DNA of 64,000 bases from Haliclona indistincta. Taxonomy: Eukaryota; Porifera; Demospongiae; Haplosclerida; Chalinidae. A program made the position numbers and the translations under genes. The notes under the pieces are model-generated. The model was given only the letters and a program-made list of their open reading frames with translations, did no database searches and was not told where the DNA came from. How positions within the stretch are numbered: position 1 is the first letter of the stretch; the number at the start of each line of letters is the position of its first letter. The stretch covers positions 5,219,538 through 5,283,537 of the forward strand of contig OZ024787.1 of the NCBI GenBank assembly GCA_964017065.1, written 5' to 3'. Positions 12,540-22,000 of the stretch are shown piece after piece.

Positions 12540-13640
12540 AGTACGTTTGGTTATGGTAGTACAAATTTATTGTCGCCTTCCTGTTCCTCCTATATAGCTA
12601 GTCTCTGATAGTTGGTTATCAGTAAGGCAATCTCTTGGGCCTATAGTGACAAAGACAAAAAATGGTTTGTTGAAACCTTGCTAATTCTGAACACTCGCAA
12701 CAAGCAAGGCTATATGCTATTCAGAAAAAAATCAGAATAAAGCCTCATTGATGTAGCAAAGCTGAAATGTACACAGTCCGTTGATGTGGAAAAGGTGTGC
12801 TTATTGTTTGGCAGTGTAGCAGAGAGTGTGACATCAGAGTGTCAGCCGTTCAAATGCACTAGACAGCTGGATAGAGAGTGAATGGAGCCATAAGTGAGTG
12901 AGCCTATCATAAGTTAGATTGTATGGGTTCTACATGTGCAGTTTGGTGAGTGCGGCACCATGATGGGCATTGATCAGATGTCTAGTCTCGTAAAGTCGTT
13001 CCTGCTCATCACAGAGTCAGTGATTTTATTCTTATCTGCAAATTTCCTTAGTTCACAGCTAACTACAAGGGCATGTGGGAAATAAGACCTTGATAGAGGA
13101 GAAGAATCGGGATCCGTATACAACTTGAAATGCAATTGAGCCCCAAAAATAAGAATTCAAAGTCTAAAGCTGATGTACTTGTTCTTGCATGAGTCATAAT
13201 ACAGTGACAGACATTGTTTGTCAATGTTGCTGCACCAGCTGCCAGACAGATAAATGACTTGTCTTAGAACTTCTCCCTGCCTGGAACAAAGTGCAAAAGA
13301 AAACAGCGAACCCATCTTCAACACCACAGACTCTAACAGTACAATAGCAAATTGAAGAATTTTTAACTCCCAATGTCTCTCAAGTTAACACTCGCAATTG
13401 GAAGTTTTATTACTGTACATAATAATATTATCAGTCTATTATTAATTATTGTCAACTCATTGTATTACTGCAATAGATATATTTATCAGAGTGATCCTGG
13501 ACCCTGAGTGACCCTTTTCCTAGTACGGTACAGAGTAAGGCTGGTCTATTTTATACATGCAGTGTTTACAATGTAGCAGAGTGTGAAGCTGTGTTTGATG
13601 CCCAGGTCTACACTAGATCAAACGTGAGGACATGTCCATT
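12540..13640 (-). pseudogene. Decayed fragments of the myosin-tail gene (copies D and E)
   Basis: Several short blocks match copy A of the myosin tail in the same order. They are: its 3' flank (12580-12660, CTCCTATATAGCTAGTCTCTGATAGTT-type sequence), a remnant of the LDIRHG exon (12815-12870), the exon ending in LLDHLTK (12990-13030), the SLYGSRFFSS exon (13095-13130, GAGAAGAATCGGGATCCGTATA) and the WLELVQQQW exon (13165-13260). A second remnant of the LDIRHG exon lies at 13555-13640. All have stops and indels, so nothing is translatable. This is an old duplicate of the 3' end of the gene at 19024-27849. Confidence 0.7.
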
Positions 13641-13741
13641 TGAGGAATACCTTTCATGAGGATCACAGATTAAACTGCAGTGCATGCTTATCAAGAAATT
13701 AACTGCATCTGCTGCTGGGATTCTCCACATTTTTCTCTATG

Positions 13742-14105
13742 GTAATTGAAAATTGAAAAGATTTCTGACGATATCAAAAAGATGTATAGGACTGTGATGA
13801 AGAAATCTACCACTGGTCCACAATGTAAACCAACAAGGAACTAGCATGGAATAGTAACACAATTGACTGCATAATAAACCATTATCTCTACATCAGCGGC
13901 TGCTTTACTGGCTATAGGCCAGGAATGCTGGTGTTGATTGAGAGTCCATAATTATGTGCAGCCACTGAAGTATGGTTTATTATCCAGTCAATCGTGTCAC
14001 TATTCCATGCTAGTTCCTTGTTAGTTTACATTGTGGACCAGTGGTAGATTTCTTCATCTCTACATTCTTTTGATTTCGTCAGAAATCATTTTCAATTTTC
14101 TTGTT
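13742..14105. repeat. Imperfect palindrome, arms of about 140 bp
   Basis: 13742-13884 and 13970-14105 are inverted copies (shared blocks: GAAGAAATCTACCACTGGTC, CACAATGTAAAC, AAGGAACTAGCATGGAATAG), separated by about 85 bp. It looks like a fold-back element. Nothing in it is coding. Confidence 0.8.
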
Positions 14106-14305
14106 TGTGTCTTTTTTTACCTTTCAGTGAGTTTCAATTTTTCAGGTGCAGTTCAAGTACTGAGTCTCTTTGTTTCCACAATTAGTTTGATTTTTTGCTG
14201 TTGTTGCTGTTTCTTTATGTGAGCTTTTGCTCATACTGAAACTAGCTCACCCACGCATGCATGCATATGAACTGCATACGAGCCCCGCCCACTCTTGTTT
14301 ACAGT

Positions 14306-14539
14306 TTAGACAATAAAATTAATAGTCTTTATAATTATTATCTGGCAAGCAACAGAATGGTGATCCCACACGAGCTTACTCGCTGAGTTGTATTTCGAAG
14401 ACTCCAATATGCACTCTCCACACGGCGATACTCTACTTCTAGTATTCGTGTGATTGCTAAAGTGACGAGCTCGAGCCTGGAAACGGTGAAAATCGAATTT
14501 CTTCAGCGCACCTAACGCCTTTACGCGTGCAGTGCCCAT
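14306..14539 (-). CDS. Hypothetical ORF (77 codons)
   Basis: ATG at 14539-14537 opens MGTARVKALGALKKFDFHRF, rich in basic residues, and the C-terminal part (IIIIKTINFIV) looks like non-coding DNA. It may be a first exon or spurious. No domain is recognised. Confidence 0.2.
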   Translation of the reverse strand: MGTARVKALGALKKFDFHRFQARARHFSNHTNTRSRVSPCGECILESSKYNSASKLVWDHHSVACQIIIIKTINFIV

Positions 14540-14837
14540 GAAACACCCACGAACAGCCGTGAAATTCTCCTGGCAGGTGTCTTTTGAACTTAGTTCTTAG
14601 CGAAATGACTATATAAATTCGACGAGTTTAGATGGGCCAACGCCTAAGAGCAGATCTAAAAGTGTCTTGACGTACAAAATTCACCACCAGGGGAAATATC
14701 AGCGATTAAGAAGCCAGCCAGCCAGAAATATGCCATGATAAGATAATCCATAGATATGGATATTCTACTGTGCCGGGTGTAGTGAGGGGTGTGTCAATCA
14801 ACTGATATTCACAACAATAAAAATTATAATGAGTTTC

Positions 14838-15290
14838 ACAAGCATGCGCAGAGGAGGTTGGAAGTATTAGTATGCGCACGTGATTTTTAGGCTGTTATTA
14901 TGCGCACGTGATTTACGAATGCATAGCTAACGTTCCATCGTGAGGCGTGGCTCAATGGCGCTAGCATACAGCACTTGAAATCATCCGTGGATTCTTTCTA
15001 AAATTGTATTACGTAGAGCTTGATTACTGGTCTTACTTAAAGTTATGATCTTAGAGTACTGGTTTAGCTATTTTGCATAGTGCACTGCAACAGTTTCTGT
15101 GTTCTGTATGTCATGAAATTTATGAAGAAGTAGCACAGCTCCAGTAGACAACACACTTGTGCTGGAGCCAGGAATCTTTCTGCTGTGAAACAGGTTAATT
15201 TTAAGCAACTGTCTTAGTTCTAGCTCTGACCAGGTCTCGTCAGCTGTATATTGGGTTTTGCAGATAACAATGGAGCTGTCTCTTCGCTCG
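14838..15290. repeat. Dispersed duplication, partner at 58222-58660
   Basis: The two segments share CGCACGTGATTTTTAGGCTG, ATGCATAGCTAACGTTCC, GGCGTGGCTCAATGGCGCTA and then a minus-strand reading frame around TQYTADETWSELELR. They match in the same orientation over roughly 430 bp. At both places a CAG precedes the shared frame, so this could be a terminal exon of an unknown gene. The amino-acid differences are too many to claim selection. Confidence 0.8.
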
Positions 15291-15770
15291 CCGTTTTTAA
15301 ACGCCAAGATTTTGCTTCAGGACGTCTGTAACAGACTTGTCAATAAGCTGATTGCTTGCACGAACAATAACTGTAGTGTTTTCCACTGTTGAGAATCTCT
15401 ACTACTTTCTCGCCCATAGCACCTCGGGGACCCCTGGGTTGGACCGGGTAGATCGCATTTTTGTAATCTGCTTTGCAAGAGCTTTCGATTGATACTAAAT
15501 TCGTCCAATTCTGTCCAGAGAATTTGGGTAAAATTGACAACTAAAATTCGCCATACATTTTGATTTGGAGTTGAACATGTCACGTGACTGAATATTAATG
15601 CTTCCAACCTCCTCTGAAGCATGCGTATGCGATTCACAACTTAGCCTCGACCTCGCCTCCAGGCCACTCCCCCAAAGCTGAGAGATGGCGGATGGCCTGG
15701 TACTGACTGTCTGCGCATGCTCCAAAATTACACCAAAACTGGTGTAATTAGTAAAACACCGTGTATGTTC
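15291..15770. other. Unassigned sequence with overlapping short minus-strand frames
   Basis: Minus-strand frames of 66-106 codons overlap here, among them one with VQPRGPRGAMGEKVVEILNS. None shows a domain. A CCTCCTCTGAAGCATGCG segment at 15609-15626 is the inverted equivalent of the sequence at about 14833-14850, so the 14.8-15.6 kb block is partly palindromic at its ends. Confidence 0.4.
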
Positions 15771-15824
15771 CGTGAATTTGTTCGCGCACGTTTAGATATA
15801 CGTCCGTTCCAATTTACATCAACA

Positions 15825-16074
15825 ATGACTAGCGCTACTGTTACTGCTACCGATACCTTCAATGACGCTGTAGAATATGCTCTTGAGAGAGTTGGCAAAG
15901 CTGGAATGGTGCTGCTCGTACGCGATATTACAGCAACGCAGGCTGTGCTTTCTGGCATCACGTAGCTGTAATATCGCGTACGAGCAGCGCTTGGCGAAAA
16001 CATCGCATGGATTCCTGTACAGATGGCAGATGAGCATGCTCGAGCAGTTTTAGCTTCGTATCTTCCGCACAAAT
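15825..16074 (+). pseudogene. Possible N-terminal fragment of a RecQ-like helicase, disrupted
   Basis: From ATG 15825 the frame reads TFNDAVEYALERVGKAGMVL, then ITATQAVLSG. After in-frame stops at 15963-15971 it resumes as GENIAWIPVQMADEHARAV and ends in LASYLPHK at a TAA. The spacing of A-[IV]-x-Y-A-[IL]-E-x-[VL]-G-K, an ATQ/AIQ-x-[IV]-L-x-G segment and NI-x-WIP recalls the Q-motif to pre-Walker region of RecQ-type helicases common in sponge genomes. The Walker A loop itself (TGxGKS) is absent, replaced by QMADEHA. A perfect inverted repeat (15911-15988) sits over the break. Assignment is tentative. Confidence 0.35.
15911..15988. repeat. Perfect 24-bp inverted repeat with a 30-base loop
   Basis: GCTGCTCGTACGCGATATTA followed by CAGC at 15911-15934 is exactly matched by its reverse complement at 15965-15988. 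It could form a strong hairpin in RNA or single-stranded DNA. Confidence 0.95.
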
Positions 16075-16521
16075 AAAGAAAGAGTGTGTACAATCAATCT
16101 TGCTTAGTCTTCACAGGGCGAGCTCGTAGCTCCGCGATGGCTAACACTGCATTGCTGAAATTTGCTATATTCGATGCCTATCAATAGGCAAGCAAACTGC
16201 ACGCAGCAACTCTGTCTGCACGAATACCCATGGCTAGGAAAATACAGCTACTTGCAAAATCATGAATATAATTATCTTATTATTAGTGTAGATATTGCGC
16301 GCATGCGTAGACAGTCTGTACCAGGCTATATTATTATGATATCTAGCCTGGAGGCGAGGCTATTCACAACTGCACTACAATTATGCACAACAAACCCCCG
16401 TGCCAGCGGACTCACCTTGCTTTGAAACAAATTCAATGCTGTTTTTACGCTACCTTTCATAACTATGAATACATTGCACTTTGGTCTAGCAAGGGCGAGG
16501 TTACATAGCTGTTCGTAAACA
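16075..16521 (+). promoter_or_regulatory. Upstream region of copy 4 with the shared upstream block
   Basis: The last 140 bases contain ACAAATTCAATGCTG, CTATGAATACATTGCACT, GCAAGGGCGAGG and TTCGTAAACA in the same order as before copies 1 and 2. The upstream part (16075-16370) shows nothing recognisable. Confidence 0.45.
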
Positions 16522-17580
16522 ATGAAGGCCGTGATAGTATCTGGAGTATTTCTTCAGCTCGTGTTCCTGGTTGGGGTGCTTGGTCAGACTGCGATAACTC
16601 CAGCTCAGTTACCTCAACAGTCGGGAAATAATCCGGCTGCAGACCCAGATGGCTGCGATCAAGGATCTCTAAATACCCACGTTCAATCGATAGCCAGCAA
16701 TCTACCGTTATCTTTGTCTAGTGGTGGTGGAGCCTTGGATAGCCTCAATGCTGTACTTCGAGGCAGGAATATGTCCAACCCAGCCAACTCCTGCAACGAA
16801 ATTTACACGATTGCTCCCAGTAACAGTCCCTCGGGTAACTATTGGCTTAGAAATCAGAATGGTGAAAGCATCAGTGTCTACTGTGACATGGATATAACGT
16901 GTGGTTGCAGCAGTGACGTTGGATGGAGGAGAGTGTCCACTCTAAACATGTCAGATCCCAATACTAATTGCCCATCAGGATGGCAGCTCCGGCAAGCTCA
17001 AGGGCAACGTGCATGTGGTAAAACTACAAACGGCTTTGGATTCAATGCAAGAAAATTCGACATCGATCAAGTTCCGTATCAGAAAGTGTGTGGAAAGATA
17101 ATAGGATATCTATATGGATCACCAGATGGTTTTAACCGTTGGGGTAGTCAACAATGGAGGACTGTTCAAAATGTCTACTTTGATGGAATCGATGTTGTCC
17201 GTGGTACTTTTGATGAATCCACAGCTACAATCGACTACTCTCACATATGGTCAAATGCAGCAGCCTATAGTGATGTATCCAACTTCTGTCCATGTGCAAC
17301 TAGTTCAAACAGGCCAGTGCCTACATTTGTAGGTAGCAATTATTACTGTGAAGGCGGCGTATCTTATAATGGTTGGTCAGCTACACTAAAGCCTGCTGAC
17401 CCTCTATGGGATGGTATGACGTGTACTAGCGTAGAAGGTCCGTGTTGTGCAGGAGCTCCACAGTTCTGTAGGAATTTGAACACTGCAACTAACGAAGATC
17501 TGTATATGCGGCTGATGAGTGACGGTAACTTCAATGATGAAGATGTGCCTGTACATTACTATGAGCTGTACGTTCAGTAA
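16522..17580 (+). CDS. Secreted fibrinogen-like cysteine-rich protein, copy 4 (352 aa)
   Basis: Intact single-exon gene from ATG 16522 to TAA 17578-17580. Signal peptide MKAVIVSGVFLQLVFLVGVLG, then the fibrinogen-like segment (CNEIYTIAPSNSPSGNYWL, VYCDM) and the cysteine-rich C-terminal region. It is the most divergent of the intact copies: VSTLNMSDPNTNC, CEGGVSYNGWSATLKPADP and GMTCTSVEGPCCAG. One cysteine present in copies 1-3 (RLMCD near residue 332) is serine here (RLMSD), so one disulphide may be missing or re-paired. The gene lies tail-to-tail with the myosin-tail gene copy A. Confidence 0.92.
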   Translation: MKAVIVSGVFLQLVFLVGVLGQTAITPAQLPQQSGNNPAADPDGCDQGSLNTHVQSIASNLPLSLSSGGGALDSLNAVLRGRNMSNPANSCNEIYTIAPSNSPSGNYWLRNQNGESISVYCDMDITCGCSSDVGWRRVSTLNMSDPNTNCPSGWQLRQAQGQRACGKTTNGFGFNARKFDIDQVPYQKVCGKIIGYLYGSPDGFNRWGSQQWRTVQNVYFDGIDVVRGTFDESTATIDYSHIWSNAAAYSDVSNFCPCATSSNRPVPTFVGSNYYCEGGVSYNGWSATLKPADPLWDGMTCTSVEGPCCAGAPQFCRNLNTATNEDLYMRLMSDGNFNDEDVPVHYYELYVQ

Positions 17581-19023
17581 AACAGACCTTTGACTCAATA
17601 GTATAGTTATGTGTGTATGGTAGATTGTACATTCCCCAAAAGATCAGTAGGCAGTTTAAAAAGTGAATTTGCATGTTTGGGTGTCATTGGAGAATTTGAT
17701 ATGCTTAGTAACACAACTATTGGTACTCCTACATGTATGCACACGGTGAAGAGTATTATTCTGCATGACTTGATAATATTTTGTTCACTACAGTTTAGTA
17801 CCTAACTAAACTGTTTCGAATACAACACAATCACCAGATCATCACAATTGTGTGCAATGTACACACATTATTGTGTTCTAGGTCCACTTTCCTAAAATTA
17901 TAACTAAATTCATAATTGACTATTGGAACTTTAGTTATGATAATATTCATTGCATATTTCAGAGTACTGGCATTCTAGAATAAAATCTATTTGAAGTCGA
18001 GAGGAATATATCAAGAACTCTTGAATACATGTATGTGTGATGGTGAAATCGAATCTTGAGTCGAGTCAGAGTGGGTACAATTAGCTACTGTTGTACTGTA
18101 ATTGACTATAAAAAATATAAAAAACGTAATTTTCTGTTATGTACTATAATAGCTGACATGGGTTGAGCTACTTGTGCTTCATTTGTTCGGCAGTTGATCA
18201 GTCAGTCAGTCAGTCAGCCAGCCAGTCAGTGTGCATGTGTCATTCTGTCTTATAGGGCTACTACTTCATTTTTGCAGTGCACACTAAAATACGAGCCATG
18301 AAACTAGAAATGCAAGTACATGGTCAATATAATTATCACATGTGTTTTCGAGACTTATAGTCTCTGCAGTAAAGCAAAGTCTTGTCCTCGCGCAACCTAT
18401 ACATACATTTAAAGTACTTTCATCAGCTAGTGCAATTATTTCGTAATTATAATTATTGGGGTAGTAAAACCAAGTAAAAATTTGCTAATCTGAAGGCCCA
18501 GAATGAGTCTGGCCAGAATGAGCCAACATTTAAATTTACTGCATATACGCTGTCTTTTGTGTATTACCATTATACTAAACACTATACATATCTCTAGATC
18601 TCTGGATGAAAATAACCATGTGCAATGGTCCTTTGTGAATATTTTCCACAAACCCAGTATGTTTACAAGTCAGTTAGTAGGTCTCCCTAGTACTACTTTG
18701 TCGTCTTCTTCGTGTTCCTCCTAGTCTCTGATAATTAGTTATCAGTGAGGCAATCTCTTGGCCCTATAGTAACAGAGACATCGTTACCAAGAGTTCATTA
18801 CCTAAGAGCATGCAACCGTCAATGATAATCATCGCTGTGTATAGGTAAACTTGTGACCTAGAAAATGTCGGTTGCATACTGAACTCTTGCCGTTACAAAC
18901 AAAAATAGTGTTTTGATGAAATACACTATTTCTGAAGGCTTTACAAACAAGGCTATGCTAATCTGCACCTCGTACAGGCAACTATAGACACTAGCTATAG
19001 CGAATGCTTTCGAAAGTGCATTT
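17581..19023. other. Shared 3' flank of copy 4 and of myosin-tail copy A
   Basis: From about 17584 this stretch is repeated at 59073-60510 (copy C), and from about 18617 also at 42962 (copy B). It holds a short (AGTC)n tract at 18199-18235, which is expanded to a long (CCAG)n tract in copy C. A 73-codon plus-strand frame at 18503-18724 is also open in copy C but differs at a few codons and is probably chance. A palindromic TAATTAGTTATCAGTG-type segment lies near 18731. Confidence 0.6.
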
Positions 19024-22000
19024 CTATTTCGCTGGAAGTACTAAATCCACTGCCTCATTAGTGCATGCAAAGCTTCACAGTACACAACCCATTGATGAGG
19101 TGGGATAAGGCAGCTGGTTAATGTTACTTGTTGCTTACATGCAGTGTTTGGTAGCGTAGCAGAGTGTGTGACATCAGAGTGCCATGTCTGATGTCCAGGT
19201 ACACTAGACCAGACTGTGAGCGAATGAATCGTGTTGATACTATCTTATCGTAAGTGAGCTTGAGGACTTCTTTCTATATACAGAGTAGAGAGTGAAAGTG
19301 AGTGAGTGAGTGAGTGAGTGAGTGAGTGAGTGAGTGATGGATTGAGTGAATGAGTGAGCGAGTGAGTGATGGATTGAGTGAGAGAGTGCGATAGTGAGTG
19401 AGATAGTGAGTGAGGCAGTGAGTGAGTGAGTGAGTGAGTGAGTGAGGCAGTGAGTGAGGCAGTGAGTGAGTGAGTGAGTGAGTGAGGCAGTGAGTGAGTG
19501 AGTGAGATAGTGAGTGAGCGCACTCACTTTAGTCAAATGATCTAACAAATACACTCCATTCTTGTTCACAGCCATCATCACAGGGTCAGTGACTTTATCA
19601 CCGGACACACTCTGCAAGTCATATCAAGAGCCAAGTGCCTTCAGGAAGTAAGCAATGGTTTACCTTGATAGATGAGAAGAATCGAGATCCGTATAAAGAA
19701 AACTTGCTGACAATCTCTATAAAATGAAGCACAAAATGAATAAGTCATTTAACTTAGCCCAGAATTAATTTAAATATTACAAAAAACTTAAGAATGGACT
19801 TACTGATGTACTTGCATTTGACGTCATATGGCGACAGTTTGCACGCCATTGTCTGCCATTGTTGTTGCACTAGCTCCAGCCATTCCCTAGACGAGCATAC
19901 CTTAGAGCAAGCACCACGTGGGATAATGTCAGCTATTTCTTTCCTGTGAACATTGAAATAATTTCAAAATGTCTAGACAAGAAAATGATCTTGTAAAAAT
20001 TGATGCTTGCTATCTGAAATGCAAATAACCATTTCGTTTGTGTATAAGCTATGTCTGTCGTCACAAATTAATTTTATTTGTTTCTGATTCCTTGCTGAGA
20101 AGGTCAATGTATTACAAAACTGCTTCTCTTGTCAATGTTCAAGGATAACCTAGTCTAGTCTGCTTAAAAATCCTGGCTGCCTGGTCATGTCAAGCTTGGT
20201 CATGTTTATTCAACTGGTTGGACCAGAACAGAAAAATGACATACCGGTACATGTACACTGTAACACCTAATGTGTGATGATATAGCTCACAGCGATATCT
20301 CATCTTTGACGTCTTGTGTGTTGTCTATTCGATACTGTAGAGCTGCCAGCTGGCTCACTCTCTCCTTGGTCTCCTTGCTCAGTCCTCCTGTGTGAATCCT
20401 CACTAGGTGCCCCTTCAACACCTCTACATTAGCCTGGGTCAACGAGAGACAAGCAATAATATTAGGCAAAATAATCATAATGATCATAATTGAGACAAAA
20501 GCAAACTTTTGTTAGCGCATGCTAATTTTGTGAGTGGTGAGACGTGCTGTTGCTTCTAGCAAAAAGTTGACACTGAGATGATAAAAATTTGACACTTTAC
20601 TAGTAAATTTGAAAGCACTGAAAAGTATAAAATATTCACATCCTCGTAAATCTGAACACCATGCCAACAGGAAAACTGTTTGGATTAGTGAGAGTCTACT
20701 GTAAAATAGTTGTGAGTACCAGTGGTGAGTACCGTAATAATTTTGTCACATGAAACATTTTCACGTTATACCAAAAACATTTTTACCAACACATTATTTT
20801 TATTTAGTCATGTTGACAGAACGTAAAATTTTAAATAGTGGAATTTCTACATTTATGGTAGTACAGTAGACTAGTGTCAGGAGTGCTCCTGATGGTATCT
20901 AAGCCTATATACCTGGTGATAGAGAAGGTCGGAGTGTAGGTCACTGCCCTGCTCTAGTGGATGGTACCACATGTGTTTACTGAAGTACAGCTTCACAGCA
21001 GCTCCTAGCACGTGCTCCTGGAGCATCGCAATGGTGTCTAACACATAGCCTGACGGCTCTAGTAGAATGGGCAGAGCATCTGTTGAGAGAAAGAAAAAAT
21101 AATTTAAAATGCAGAGAAAAAATTTGTAATCAGGAACAGAACTTTGCATCTGTACATGGTTTAACTTAAATTTTGTTTCACTAATCACTGTAAATGTCAA
21201 GGTGGAATGCCTGCAACTTCAGTGGAAGGCATTGCGGCCACTGCTCTTGAGCCTTTGGTACAGTGGACAAGATTGTAAAATCTACGTTCATTTGCTCGGC
21301 CTTCGCGCAGCTACTGTAGCCAGCAGGGGTTGCAGTGCAAATATTTTGACACCAGGCAGAAGAGGTTGGTTGGCATTTCAAAAATTACTAAAGTTCTAAT
21401 GAACACATACCCATTCGCTGAGCTAAGTTAGTACATGACTAGTCCTGCAACAGTCCCGGTTATGCAGCTCCAGATAAATTGATGATAGCATAGCTACCAT
21501 ACATGCACTAACAGTTATTCTATGAAGACTGATACTCAATGATCCATTGATCCAAGGCCTCAAGCACTGCTTTGCAATTCTTCTTAACAAATCGATGTAC
21601 GATACATGTGAGACCGAGTGCAGGCCAGGACGTTATATGGATGGATAGGAGGTTGGGTGACACGTAAAGTGCTCTTAAAAGGACACGTAGCTTTAGATAG
21701 CCATGGATTAGCTGCTCAAGCAAGGCTTGCCAGCACTGAAAATGTCTTCACAGGGCCATAAATTCAGTGAAGAAGATGCAGAGCGTGTTTTCGTGGAGAT
21801 TTTCGAGCGGTAAGATGCAAACAGTCATGTTTTTTTTATGACACATATAAAAATAAATATTATTGTACGCACGTACGTAGACAAACACAACTGCATAACC
21901 CTCCTGCATACAGTGCACGGGTAATAAAGGCATTTCTTGATATGACACAAGTCTATCTGATGAATATTAATTAGCTAGATTATAGCAGACTGCCTGAGGT

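Noticed and set aside
18503..18724. 73-codon frame conserved between copies A and C
   Set aside because: It lies in a recently duplicated 3' flank, its changes are not biased to silent positions, and copy B lacks its start.
19240..19617. Ser-Leu-Thr-His repeat protein frames (also at 60763-61099)
   Set aside because: They are read through the GTGA microsatellite. Only the N-terminal part (VMMAVNKNGVYLLDHLTK) is a real FERM exon of the myosin tail.
21520..21723. Minus-strand frame LRALYVSPNLLSIHI..LDQWIIEYQ, also seen in copy B
   Set aside because: It lies in an intron that the flanking exons bridge in perfect phase. It is preserved because the intron was duplicated.
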